A DNA stretch of 64,000 bases from Carboxylicivirga fragile (lineage in GTDB: Bacteria > Bacteroidota > Bacteroidia > Bacteroidales > Marinilabiliaceae): assembly GCA_025499625.1 (NCBI GenBank), contig JAFMVD010000003.1:97458-161457 (forward strand), in the 5' to 3' direction. Below are positions 26,691 to 35,273 of this stretch, in pieces. Positions within the stretch are counted from its first letter, which is position 1, and each line of letters begins with the position of its first letter. The translations under genes and the position numbers were made by a program. The notes under the pieces were generated by a model. The model had not been told where the DNA came from and ran no database searches. It was given only the letters and a program-made list of their open reading frames with translations.

Positions 26691-27545
26691 TTAAGCCGCA
26701 CAATACACCTCTTTAGGTCTTTTGTGATTGATTGAACTATGCCTTCGCACCTCGTTATAATAGATAAAATACCGTTTAATACCTCTATAAACATCAAGTC
26801 CATTCTCATATGCATTGAGATAAATATCCTCATATTTCAAACTTCTCCATAAGCGCTCAATAAAGATATTATCAGTCGCTCGTCCCTTCCCATCCATGCT
26901 TATGGTTATATCATTTTCATGTAAATAATTTGTGAATACCTCACTAGTAAACTGACTACCTTGATCTGTATTAATTATTTCAGGTAAACCATGCTCAGCT
27001 ATTGCTTTTTTGACTGTCTCCATACACCATTCTGACTCCATCGTGTTTGATAATGACCAACCTACGACATATCTACTGTACAAGTCTATAATGGCTATTA
27101 GATACATATATCCGTTTTTTATCGGAATGTAAGTAATATCCAGTGCCCAAACCTGGTTGGTACGATTAACTTCTAGGTTGCGTAGTAGATATGGGTATTT
27201 TTTGTGCTTCTTATTGCCTTTGGATGTATGAGGTCCGGGAACAATGGCACATATATCCATGAGCTTATAAAGGCGTTCTATTCGTTTTGTATTAATCGAG
27301 TAATTCATATCACGGCGAAGCCATTGTGTCATGGTAGGTACTCCCATGAATGGATACTTCATGTGTTGTTTATCAATTACTTCCATTAATTCTTTATTAA
27401 GAGTAGATTCTCTTTTGGGCTTATGGTAATAGCCTGACCTAGATAAGGACAGTAGATTACATTGTTTTTTGATACTTAGCTTTTTACTGGCCTTGTTGAC
27501 TAATGCATGACGTTGGTGCAGCCCAATATTTAGGACAAGGCTTTC
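26691..27545 (-). CDS. IS3-family transposase OrfB (frameshift product, DDE integrase domain)
   Basis: The frame is open from just inside the end of OrfA to 26691 and codes for 284 residues when entered by -1 frameshifting. A possible internal ATG start is at 27386. The rve integrase triad is intact: Asp in ALDITY, Asp in NTDQGSQF and Glu in IFIERLW. A helix-turn-helix and linker part precede it ([18 protein letters not shown]). The upstream stop in this frame is only two codons before the slippery site, so translation by frameshift from OrfA is strongly indicated. The fused OrfAB protein would have about 372 residues, normal for IS3 transposases. No inactivating change was seen. Confidence 0.88.
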   Translation of the reverse strand, partial: ESLVLNIGLHQRHALVNKASKKLSIKKQCNLLSLSRSGYYHKPKRESTLNKELMEVIDKQHMKYPFMGVPTMTQWLRRDMNYSINTKRIERLYKLMDICAIVPGPHTSKGNKKHKKYPYLLRNLEVNRTNQVWALDITYIPIKNGYMYLIAIIDLYSRYVVGWSLSNTMESEWCMETVKKAIAEHGLPEIINTDQGSQFTSEVFTNYLHENDITISMDGKGRATDNIFIERLWRSLKYEDIYLNAYENGLDVYRGIKRYFIYYNEVRRHSSINHKRPKEVYCAA

Positions 27546-27808
27546 TTTAAAAAATCAATCTCGACTTTTTGCTGACCAATAACTTCAAATAACTTTTGCT
27601 TTTCTTTATCCTCATTGACAGAGGATACTTTAGAATCTGATGTAAAGGCATTAGTTGCATTACTTAGAAACTCTTTTTTCCAATTTGTTATTTGATTGGG
27701 ATGAAGCTCGTATTTCTTCGCTAATTCAGCTACACTCTCTCGTTCTTTAACCGCTTCAATAGCTACCTTAGCCTTAAATTCTGATGTGAATTTTCTTCGT
27801 GTTCTCAT
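27530..27808 (-). CDS. IS3-family transposase OrfA (HTH)
   Basis: A 92-residue DNA-binding protein with the HTH_Tnp_1 pattern: [16 protein letters not shown], then [19 protein letters not shown] (about 28-46), and a C-terminal leucine-zipper-like stretch ending in DFLKKALS. It binds the IS ends and is the N-terminal part of the fused transposase. It overlaps OrfB by a few codons. ATG 27808 is the only sensible start and lies about 60 bp inside the element end. Confidence 0.88.
   Translation of the reverse strand: MRTRRKFTSEFKAKVAIEAVKERESVAELAKKYELHPNQITNWKKEFLSNATNAFTSDSKVSSVNEDKEKQKLFEVIGQQKVEIDFLKKALS
27545..27551 (-). promoter_or_regulatory. Programmed -1 frameshift site
   Basis: On the - strand the heptamer T-TTA-AAG fits the X-XXY-YYZ rule in the OrfA frame, six codons before the OrfA stop. 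Slippage there enters OrfB, whose frame opens two codons earlier. Confidence 0.75.
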
Positions 27809-27918
27809 GACTACAATTTTAATAATTTCAAATTAAACTTGCTGTCCAATATTTTGGGAGAACTATAGTTTTTTGACTAACAAAGGATTTAGACTGATTA
27901 AATTAAATCCTTAGCAAC

Positions 27919-27926
27919 TATATTTG
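27919..27926 (+). promoter_or_regulatory. Bacteroidota-type -7 promoter element
   Basis: TATATTTG matches TAnnTTTG, 83 bp ahead of the preferred Wza start and about 50 bp outside the IS end. There is no clear -33 box, perhaps because the IS insertion changed the upstream sequence. Confidence 0.35.
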
Positions 27927-28008
27927 TTCAAACTTTGTTGAGGCCACTTCATTTGATTGGTTTATTTCGAAGTCGTATAAAAAATATATGAAAGAAAATT
28001 ACAATATA

Positions 28009-28800
28009 ATGAAACAGTTAATATTATTTTTTGTCATTCTAACATCTTTAAGTTCATGTGTCTCGTTAAAGAAATCTATTTACCTTCAAGGTGATTTGGC
28101 TAAAGATTTAGAAGAGATAGAAAATACTTATAATCCTGAAAAGTCTTCTTATTTAATTAAGCCAAATGATAATTTATTTATTAGAGTTACCAGTCTTGAT
28201 TCGAGAACTTCAGCATTCTTAAACAATGATATGGGTAATAGTAGCTCAAATATTGATAACGCTATGGCTGCAAGTCTTGTTGGTTATCGTGTTGATTTAG
28301 ATGGTTCAATCAATTATCCTTTTGTAGGTAAAATTTATGTTGCAAATTTAACTTTAGATCAAATTCGCGATAAAATTCAACTAGCGGTAAGTAAGTTTAT
28401 TGAAGAAAGTAGCGTAAATGTAAAGTTATTAAATGATAATATTACAATTATTGGAGAGGTTGTAAATCCTGGGCGATTTCTACTGTATGCTGAAGAAGTT
28501 AATATTTTAGAAGCTATAAGTATGGCAGGTGATATGACTGATTTCTCAAACAGAAAAAAAGTTCGTTTGATTCGTCAAGATGGTGATACTAAACAAATGG
28601 TAGTAATAAATACTTTGGATGAAAATATAATGTTTTCACCTTATTATTACCTGAAACCTGGTGATATTGTATACGTGGAACCTCGTAGATTAAAATCTTG
28701 GGATTTAAGTGCTATTCCAATTGGCTTAGCCTTAACGTTCATTAATACCACCCTTTTGTTATATACGTTTTATTTAACTCAGTTTGATACCAATAATTAA
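28009..28800 (+). CDS. wza: Wza-like polysaccharide export lipoprotein
   Basis: A 263-residue outer-membrane export protein. I prefer ATG 28009, which gives the lipoprotein signal KQLILFFVILTSLSSC; ATG 27988 adds seven residues. The polysaccharide export domain follows (YLIKPNDNLFIRVTS, near residue 44), then a SLBB-type domain (IIGEVVNPGRFLLY, near 148). A hydrophobic C-terminal segment (about 234-256) may be the membrane-crossing helix that Bacteroidota homologues have. It forms the channel for the exopolysaccharide together with the Wzc-like kinase 12 bp downstream. Shorter than E. coli Wza, but normal for this phylum. Confidence 0.92.
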   Translation: MKQLILFFVILTSLSSCVSLKKSIYLQGDLAKDLEEIENTYNPEKSSYLIKPNDNLFIRVTSLDSRTSAFLNNDMGNSSSNIDNAMAASLVGYRVDLDGSINYPFVGKIYVANLTLDQIRDKIQLAVSKFIEESSVNVKLLNDNITIIGEVVNPGRFLLYAEEVNILEAISMAGDMTDFSNRKKVRLIRQDGDTKQMVVINTLDENIMFSPYYYLKPGDIVYVEPRRLKSWDLSAIPIGLALTFINTTLLLYTFYLTQFDTNN

Positions 28801-28812
28801 TTACTAAGTAAA

Positions 28813-31155
28813 ATGTCGGATAAATTAGATATACAAAGTACAGGCAAGTTTGATTTAGTAAAAACACTATTAAGAGCATCGAGTTATTGGTATTGGATCC
28901 CAATATGTTTAAGTATATGTATAGCACTTGGTATATATATGTATCGCACCAGTACTCCTATTTATAAAATAAAAACTCAATTACTAATATCTGGTGGAGG
29001 TAATAACTCTGCAACTATTGGTGGTCGTGATGAGCAAGATGTGTTGTCAGGTGTTAGTTTGGGGGGGCAAAATCAATTGGAAAATCAACTAATAATATTA
29101 ACATCATCTAACCAAGTTGAGAAAACAATAAATCAGCTTGATTTTTCCGTTTCATATTATATGTCTGGTTTGCTTTTAACCTCTGAAATTTATAAGAGGT
29201 CTCCAATTAAAGTTCTAGTTGATACGACATCGACTCGTTTAAGTAGGCACCTTTTTCACATAGATTTCATAAACGATAAAGAGTTTTATTTAACCATTGA
29301 AGGGGACAAAGAATATAAAAGAAAAGTTAAGTTTTTTGAAAAAATTGAAGAACCACGTTTTGCTTTTAGTGTCCATCCGGTTGAAGCGATGGTTAAGGAT
29401 GGCTTGTATGTAAATAATAGGTATTCATTTAAATTTAATTCAAAGGCACGAATTGTTCGACACTATAAATCAAAACTGAAAATTCAACCTGTAGGTCGAT
29501 CTTCAATTTACGAAATCTCCATTACTGAGAATAATGTTCAAAAAGGAATTGATTTTCTTAATAAACTGGCTCAAAATTCGGTTAATTATACACTTGAGAA
29601 AAAGAATGTAATCGCTAATAATAAAATTACTTTTATAGATAACCAATTAGTTGGAGTAACTGATTCATTGGATAGAGCTAAGGAAGTTCTGGAGAACTTT
29701 AGATCCAGAAACGAGGTTATGAATGTGAGTATGAAGGGCCAAATGATTATTGAGCAATCTCAAGAATTAGAGGCACAAAGGCATCTGTTAACCAATCAGT
29801 TGGATTATTACAATTATTTACTGGATTATCTTCAGACAAATAGTGATGTTAACCAACAGATAACAGCTCCCTCTTCTCAAAATGTTAATGATCCTACACT
29901 TTCAACTCAAATAGCAGAATTATCTAATTTAAACGCTGAAAAGGCCAGTTTACAATTTAATTCACGAGTAGATAACCCCAATATCAAGAGCATAGATAGG
30001 CGCATTGAGACCATAAAAAATTCGATCATTGAAATTACAAGGAGTCTTATTAGTACTACAAATATATCTCTGAATGATTTGAATGATCGTATAATGAGTT
30101 TGAGTAATGAAATTAGACGACTCCCCCGAACTGAACAGAAATTATTAGATATACAGCGTAATTTTGAAATGAGTGAGCAGTTGTATACATACTTAATGCA
30201 AAAACGTTCAGATGCACAACTAGCTAAGGCTTCTAATTTGCCAGATAATGAGGTTATTGAATCGGCAATATATGTTGGAAGGATGTCTCCAAACTCCTCA
30301 AGAATTGGCTTTCTGGTTTTGTTTTTAGGTGTTTTTATTCCAACAGGTATTATTTTTTTAATAATTTTCTTTAACGATAAAATCCAAGATAAGGATGACT
30401 TAGAAGGTCTAGGATTGCATATAATAGGTTCTATTCCACAGCAAAGTAAGAAAGTGAAAGGAATTGAAACTATGATTCATCCGCGCTCAGCTATTGCAGA
30501 GGCATATAGGAGTATCAGAACATCGATGGAGTTTTATAAAACAAAGGGCTCAAGTTGTTATACTATTATGATGACCTCGACAATTCCTGGTGAAGGAAAA
30601 TCATTTTGCTCTGCCAACCTTGCAATATCATATGCTCAATTAGGCAAGAAGACAATACTGCTTGGGTTTGATTTAAGAAAACCTACTTTACACAAGATAT
30701 TTGATTTAAAGGCTAATAGCCATGGTTTAAGTAGGTATTTGGTTAATGATCATGATCTTGACAAACGTAATCACCTAATAGAACAAACGAATGTTCAAAA
30801 CTTAGATGTTATCTTAACTGGTGAAGTTCCACCGAATCCGGTTGAATTAATTGCCGGTGAAGCAACCGATGTTTTATTTACAGAGTTAAAGCAATTGTAT
30901 GATATTATTATAATTGATACACCACCACTTGGATTGGTGTCTGATGCAGTGCTTCTGACGAAATATTCGGATGTGAACATTCTAACAACTCGTCATAACT
31001 ATACTCCTAGAAGTGCATTCTTAAATGTATTACATAGTGAGAATGTTCAGAAGATGAAAAATTTAAATGTTTGTTTGAATGGATTGCCGTTGACAAAGAA
31101 AGGATATTCTTATGGTCATCAATACGGTTTAAAAAGTGATTATTACGTAAATTGA
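28813..31155 (+). CDS. wzc: Wzc-like polysaccharide co-polymerase and tyrosine autokinase
   Basis: A 780-residue inner-membrane protein with a Wzz domain and a BY-kinase domain. The first membrane helix is at about residues 25-46 and the second near 497-520. Coiled-coil stretches lie between, with PRTEQKLLDIQRNFE just ahead of helix 2. The kinase has Walker A (IPGEGKS, Gly593 region), Walker A' (LLGFDLRKP) and Walker B (IIIIDTPP). The C-terminal tail has five tyrosines (GYSYGHQYGLKSDYYVN), the autophosphorylation cluster. It controls chain length and export with the Wza-like protein. A perfect hairpin follows its stop. Confidence 0.94.
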   Translation: MSDKLDIQSTGKFDLVKTLLRASSYWYWIPICLSICIALGIYMYRTSTPIYKIKTQLLISGGGNNSATIGGRDEQDVLSGVSLGGQNQLENQLIILTSSNQVEKTINQLDFSVSYYMSGLLLTSEIYKRSPIKVLVDTTSTRLSRHLFHIDFINDKEFYLTIEGDKEYKRKVKFFEKIEEPRFAFSVHPVEAMVKDGLYVNNRYSFKFNSKARIVRHYKSKLKIQPVGRSSIYEISITENNVQKGIDFLNKLAQNSVNYTLEKKNVIANNKITFIDNQLVGVTDSLDRAKEVLENFRSRNEVMNVSMKGQMIIEQSQELEAQRHLLTNQLDYYNYLLDYLQTNSDVNQQITAPSSQNVNDPTLSTQIAELSNLNAEKASLQFNSRVDNPNIKSIDRRIETIKNSIIEITRSLISTTNISLNDLNDRIMSLSNEIRRLPRTEQKLLDIQRNFEMSEQLYTYLMQKRSDAQLAKASNLPDNEVIESAIYVGRMSPNSSRIGFLVLFLGVFIPTGIIFLIIFFNDKIQDKDDLEGLGLHIIGSIPQQSKKVKGIETMIHPRSAIAEAYRSIRTSMEFYKTKGSSCYTIMMTSTIPGEGKSFCSANLAISYAQLGKKTILLGFDLRKPTLHKIFDLKANSHGLSRYLVNDHDLDKRNHLIEQTNVQNLDVILTGEVPPNPVELIAGEATDVLFTELKQLYDIIIIDTPPLGLVSDAVLLTKYSDVNILTTRHNYTPRSAFLNVLHSENVQKMKNLNVCLNGLPLTKKGYSYGHQYGLKSDYYVN

Positions 31156-31181
31156 TTATTGTTCGCGGGTAATGAAAATAA

Positions 31182-31213
31182 AAATGGTTGAATGTTAAGG
31201 CATTCAACCATTT
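31182..31213. terminator. Bidirectional terminator after the Wzc-like gene
   Basis: A perfect 13-bp stem (AAATGGTTGAATG with CATTCAACCATTT) with a 6-nt loop and a T-rich tail (ttattttat). It overlaps the stop codon of the convergent VOC gene, so it serves both directions. Confidence 0.85.
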
Positions 31214-31623
31214 ATTTTATTGGCCCTTTTGTCAGTATCAATGAGTTCAATGTTTAAATTATTAGCAGATAGCAGAAATGCTATGTTTTCATTCTCGAAT
31301 GCTTCACCTGGTTGAGGTTTAGAAATTAATAAGCAATTGTTATCAGTTAAAAAATCTACGGCATTATCGAGTTTATCTGATTTAAAACAAAGGTGATGTA
31401 GGCCTCCACCGCGCATGGCAAATTTATATATAGGAGATGTTTCACATGAAGGTTCAACTAATTTAATATCTATGGATCCTTCTTTCTTCATAAAAACGAC
31501 ATTGACTTTTTGTCTGGTATTATTAACAAGTTTGGTTGCCTGTTTATAACCAAAAGTTTTTGTCCATTGATTAATACTGTTTTCTATCGATTTTGTTATT
31601 ACTCCGATGTGGTCAATATTCAT
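31204..31623 (-). CDS. VOC (glyoxalase/epimerase) superfamily protein
   Basis: A 139-residue protein of the vicinal-oxygen-chelate fold, similar in layout to methylmalonyl-CoA epimerase. Two beta-alpha-beta-beta-beta modules are visible: IDHIGVITKSIENSI at the start, and GLHHLCFKSDKLDNAV in the second half. Candidate metal ligands are His5, His96 or His97 and the Glu in NIELID. Family members bind a metal and rearrange or isomerise small acids or CoA/ACP thioesters. It is flanked by exopolysaccharide genes and faces away from an ACP/ligase operon 385 bp off, so a part in making the ACP-bound acyl group is possible. The exact substrate is unknown. Confidence 0.8.
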   Translation of the reverse strand: MNIDHIGVITKSIENSINQWTKTFGYKQATKLVNNTRQKVNVVFMKKEGSIDIKLVEPSCETSPIYKFAMRGGGLHHLCFKSDKLDNAVDFLTDNNCLLISKPQPGEAFENENIAFLLSANNLNIELIDTDKRANKING

Positions 31624-32007
31624 TGTATAAGTTTGTGTAGGTAATTATTAATTCTTCTTAAATATAAAGTTTTAAAAAATATAACCTGACTTTTAGATTT
31701 GATTTGTGTTTATTAAGACAATGAGGGTATTTCAATTTAAATGAACAAACTTTATCAATTCAATTTTTAAAAATCGTTGTTTCAAAAAAAAGTTTGCCAA
31801 GGTTGTAAGTATAATTCTTCTACTACGTCTAAGCTATAGAATGTTAACAGGTGTATTTATTGATATTAAATTAGTCATAAAAAAGGGCATGGTTATGTAT
31901 AAAAAACGTTAGTCGAACAAACTATTGAATCTCATTAAGTCAATAGTTAGTATTTAAGGCAAAACACATATAAATTTGTTTTATTGAATTTTGTAATTAA
32001 TTAAAAA
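31624..32007. other. Divergent promoter region, 384 bp
   Basis: A gene-free AT-rich region between the VOC gene (-) and the ACP operon (+). It holds a good + strand promoter candidate at 31947-31978. No open frame, hairpin or RNA gene was recognised in the rest. Confidence 0.5.
31947..31978 (+). promoter_or_regulatory. Candidate promoter of the ACP-AsnB operon
   Basis: TTAG (31947-31950), 20 bp spacer and TAAATTTG (31971-31978) fit the Bacteroidota TTTG / TAnnTTTG pattern with one mismatch. The ACP start is 29 bp downstream. Confidence 0.45.
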
Positions 32008-32250
32008 ATGAAAGAAAAAATTAGGAATTTTATAGCAGAGGCTACTTTTACAGATGCGGCAACTATCAAAGATGATACATTGATTTTTGATGAAGGTATT
32101 TTTGACTCAATGGGTCTTTTGGGGCTAATTAATTTTATTGAGTCTGAATTTGGTGTCACAACAAACGATTCAGAATTACAGGAAGAAAACTTCGGAAGTG
32201 TGGAGCGTATCTTTACATTTGTAAGTCAAAAGACCGCTGTAGCAAGTTGA
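32008..32250 (+). CDS. Acyl carrier protein
   Basis: An 80-residue stand-alone carrier with Ser34 in the motif IFDSMGLLGLINFIE, the phosphopantetheine site. Helix II continues with an acidic stretch typical of carriers. It opens a tight operon: AsnB-like, NadE-like, AMP ligase and sugar transferase genes follow on the same strand. It would hold the acyl group activated by the ligase at 35274. This is the third carrier of the window and is not closely similar to those at 3022 and 6186. It is not a fatty-acid-synthesis ACP by context. Confidence 0.9.
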   Translation: MKEKIRNFIAEATFTDAATIKDDTLIFDEGIFDSMGLLGLINFIESEFGVTTNDSELQEENFGSVERIFTFVSQKTAVAS

Positions 32251-32293
32251 TTTAGTTTATTTAATAAACCTCACCTAAAATACAACTCCCTCT

Positions 32294-34264
32294 ATGTGCG
32301 GAATTGCCGGCTTTGCTAATACTTCGAGTTTGCTTGATTTAGATGGATCAGAAAGTGTTCTAAACGGAATGCTGAATCGGATTCAGCATCGTGGACCTGA
32401 TGAAATGGGCTTATACCTATCCAATGCTTGTTGCATGGGTAACGTTAGATTAAGTATTGTTGATCTAGCACATGGACAGCAACCGTTGCGAAATAAGCTT
32501 GGAAACTTGTGGATTGCCTATAATGGTGAGGTCTATAATCATTTGGAATTAAGGCAGCAGTTGCTTCAAAAAGGACATGTCTTCAGAACAGATTGTGACA
32601 CAGAGGTTGTACTGCATATGTATGAAGAGTATGGCTCTGAGTGTTTAAAGCAGTTAAATGGACAATTTGCCTTTTCCATTTGGGATGAAAATACCGAGAC
32701 GCTCTTCATGGCACGTGATCGAGTCGGTATACGTCCTCTTTATTATACGCAGCTTAAGGATGCTATTGTATACGGTTCAGAAATTAAATCAATTTTTGAA
32801 TTTCCAGGTGTCAAACGTGCGATTGATGCTAAGGCGCTTAAACAGGTCTTTACTTTTTGGACGAGTATTTCACCACAGACTGTCTTTGAAAACATATTTG
32901 AATTACAGCCCGGCCATTTTTTGATTTATAAAAAAGGTAAGGTTAAAGTAGAACGTTATTGGGAAAATAACTTTGGAAAGGAAAAATTCAGCGGGACTCT
33001 GGAAGAAGGCATTGAGGAGTTTAAAGGTTTATTGACTGATTCGGTTAAGTTACGACTTAGGGCAGATGTTCAAGTGGCAGCTTATTTAAGTGGAGGCCTG
33101 GATTCAAGTGTTACAACTTCATTTGTTAATCAGATCCGCCCTGATGTATTAAATACTTTTTCGATAGGATTTCAGAATAAGGACTTTGATGAATCGGCAT
33201 ATCAGAAGGAAGTTGCTGATTATTTTGGTACCCGACATCATTCAGTTGCATGTCAGGATGCCGATATTCCTGAGCTGCTTGAACAAGCTGTTTGGCATGC
33301 TGAATCTCCTTTGATGCGAACATCTCCAATTCCAATGATGAAGTTATCAAAGTTGGTAAGAGATAATGGTATTAAGGTGGTTTTAACCGGTGAGGGTGCT
33401 GATGAAAATTTAGGCGGTTACAATATATTTAAAGAAGCCTTGGTTAGACAGTTTTGGGCCAGATATCCCGATTCTAAAATTCGACCACTCTTGCTTAAGA
33501 AATTATACCCTTATATACCTCAGCTTCGAAATGCAACACCGGCTATGTTGAGAATGTTTTTTGGTTATAAATTAAAGGAAACCGATTCTCCTGTTTATTC
33601 GCACCTTTTAAGATGGAAAAATGGCCATAATTTGAGCGGTCACTTCTCAAGTGAGATCAAGGATCAAATAAACGATTATGATCCCGTTGAAGTATATTCT
33701 AATAAAATAGCCAATAAAATTGAATCCTATAGCACCTTGGAGAAAGCGCAGTATATCGAGTCTAATGTGTTTATGTCGGGTTACTTGTTATCGTCACAGG
33801 GAGATAGAGTAGGAATGGCTAACTCCATCGAAGGTAGATATCCATTTTTAGATCACCGATTAATAGAATTTTGTGCTTCTCTGCCCAATGATTTTAAACT
33901 TAATGGGATGAATGAAAAGTACATTATGAAACGCATGATGGAAGGTAAACTACCCGATAGTGTAGTTAACAGGCCTAAGCAAGCTTATCGTGCACCCATT
34001 GCTCCTGCAATACTAAAAACGGGTAGTGCTTTGGTGGATAAGTATATGAATCCTTTTGTGGTTCGAGAAGCTGGGTTATTTAATCCCGATACGGTTAAGT
34101 TGCTCTTGCTGAAACTTGAATCGGGGAAAGCTATTTCGGAATATGATAATATGGCTTTTATAGGAATACTTAGTACGCAGATACTTTACAAACAATATGT
34201 TCAGGATTTTGACCTAATCAAACGTTCAAATACAAAAGGAATAATTAGAAATAAACAAATCTAA
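32294..34264 (+). CDS. asnB: AsnB-like glutamine-dependent amidotransferase
   Basis: A 656-residue glutamine-hydrolysing asparagine-synthase family protein. The class II glutaminase domain begins at Met1-Cys2 (CGIAGF), with the catalytic cysteine, and RIQHRGPDE near residue 30. The ATP pyrophosphatase loop is SGGLDSS (266-272). Family members transfer ammonia from glutamine to an AMP-activated carboxyl group. It is placed between an ACP and a NadE-like gene rather than with amino-acid genes. As in exosortase-linked EPS loci, it likely amidates an acyl or sugar acid in the exopolysaccharide pathway and need not be the housekeeping asparagine synthase. It is longer than AsnB of E. coli (about 554 residues). 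Confidence 0.87.
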   Translation: MCGIAGFANTSSLLDLDGSESVLNGMLNRIQHRGPDEMGLYLSNACCMGNVRLSIVDLAHGQQPLRNKLGNLWIAYNGEVYNHLELRQQLLQKGHVFRTDCDTEVVLHMYEEYGSECLKQLNGQFAFSIWDENTETLFMARDRVGIRPLYYTQLKDAIVYGSEIKSIFEFPGVKRAIDAKALKQVFTFWTSISPQTVFENIFELQPGHFLIYKKGKVKVERYWENNFGKEKFSGTLEEGIEEFKGLLTDSVKLRLRADVQVAAYLSGGLDSSVTTSFVNQIRPDVLNTFSIGFQNKDFDESAYQKEVADYFGTRHHSVACQDADIPELLEQAVWHAESPLMRTSPIPMMKLSKLVRDNGIKVVLTGEGADENLGGYNIFKEALVRQFWARYPDSKIRPLLLKKLYPYIPQLRNATPAMLRMFFGYKLKETDSPVYSHLLRWKNGHNLSGHFSSEIKDQINDYDPVEVYSNKIANKIESYSTLEKAQYIESNVFMSGYLLSSQGDRVGMANSIEGRYPFLDHRLIEFCASLPNDFKLNGMNEKYIMKRMMEGKLPDSVVNRPKQAYRAPIAPAILKTGSALVDKYMNPFVVREAGLFNPDTVKLLLLKLESGKAISEYDNMAFIGILSTQILYKQYVQDFDLIKRSNTKGIIRNKQI

Positions 34265-34274
34265 GAAAACGAAT

Positions 34275-35270
34275 ATGAGTACTACTAAAAAAGAAGTTTT
34301 TTCAAGAGATATTATAAAGCTAAAGGATATTGATGCTACAATAGACAAGATATGTAAGAAGCTTAAGGCTGATGTCAATCAAGTATTAAGACGTCAAGGT
34401 GGTGTTATCGGTGTTAGTGGAGGAATTGATTCTGCGGTTACATTGGCTATTGCTACAAAGGCTTTTGGGCCTGAAAAGTTATTTGCAGTAATGTTACCCG
34501 AAAAAGATTCAAGTCCTGATAGTAAAGAATTTGCCCAAAAGATATGCAAGAAATTTGGGGTTAAAGTTATTGAGGAAAATATCAGTGGTGCACTGGATGG
34601 ATTCCAATGTTATCAAAGAAGAGATGAGGCGGTTAAAAATGTTATCCCTGAATTTAATCCTGCCACTGATAAAATGAAGATTGGTATTCCCACGGAACTG
34701 ATAAAAAAGAATTTACCTGCAGTCTTCTATGTAACTGTTATTTTTGCTGATGGTACTGAAAAAAGTGCCCGCTTGCCGATGGCTGAATATTTACAAATTG
34801 TAGCGGCTTCAAACTTCAAGCAACGTTGTCGTATGTCAATGTTGTATTATCATGCCGAGGCCTTACATTATGCTGTGCTGGGTACGCCAAATAAACATGA
34901 AGTACAACAAGGTTTCTTTGTTAAATATGGTGATGGTGGTGCTGATGTAATGCCAATAGGTAATTTGTATAAAACGCAAGTGTATGAAATTGCTCGTCAC
35001 CTAGGTGTGCCAGACGAAATAATTAATCGAACACCAACTACTGATACCTATTCGGCTGAGCAAACACAGGAAGAATTTTTCTATCAAATGCCATTTGAAG
35101 ATATGGATTTATTGTGGTATGGTTGGGAAAATGAATATACACCCGAAGAAGTTGCTCCTGCAATGGGATTAAGCGTTGAAGAAGTAATCAAGGTGTTTAG
35201 AAACTTTGAGCGTAAAATGAAAACAACTGATTACCTTCGTAGAGCTCCTATTCACGATTATCCTTGTTAA
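34275..35270 (+). CDS. NadE-like ammonia-dependent amide synthase
   Basis: A 331-residue N-type ATP pyrophosphatase of the NAD synthase family. The PP-loop is VSGGIDSA (47-54). Other matches are LGTPNKHEV (near 210), the acidic GDGGADVMPIGNLYKTQVY and the region TPTTDTYSAEQTQEE (about 255-269), where true NadE enzymes have a S-P-S-A-x-L motif. The extra residues and the changed motif suggest that it is not the housekeeping enzyme. It lies 10 bp after AsnB and 3 bp before the ligase. It could use ammonia from the AsnB-like protein to amidate an adenylated substrate. Plain NAD synthase remains possible. Confidence 0.75.
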   Translation: MSTTKKEVFSRDIIKLKDIDATIDKICKKLKADVNQVLRRQGGVIGVSGGIDSAVTLAIATKAFGPEKLFAVMLPEKDSSPDSKEFAQKICKKFGVKVIEENISGALDGFQCYQRRDEAVKNVIPEFNPATDKMKIGIPTELIKKNLPAVFYVTVIFADGTEKSARLPMAEYLQIVAASNFKQRCRMSMLYYHAEALHYAVLGTPNKHEVQQGFFVKYGDGGADVMPIGNLYKTQVYEIARHLGVPDEIINRTPTTDTYSAEQTQEEFFYQMPFEDMDLLWYGWENEYTPEEVAPAMGLSVEEVIKVFRNFERKMKTTDYLRRAPIHDYPC

Positions 35271-35273
35271 ACT

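Larger units (their letters stand above)
26513..27867 (-). mobile_element. IS3-family insertion sequence
   Basis: An apparently complete element of about 1355 bp with two overlapping genes on the - strand. The ends carry imperfect inverted repeats: the 27 bp at 26511-26537 and the reverse complement of the other end match at 21 positions, with CCC and TTGGACA blocks as in other IS3-family ends. I could not find a target-site duplication, so the outer limits are uncertain by several bases. It sits between the dehydratase and the Wza-like gene. Confidence 0.85.

Noticed and set aside
26591..26833. Second small gene inside the IS element
   Set aside because: It overlaps the OrfB end in another frame and has no transposase or other motif.
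26505..27875. Target-site duplication of the IS element
   Set aside because: Bases flanking the inverted repeats (about ACAT and GTTT) do not match at any end position that I tried.
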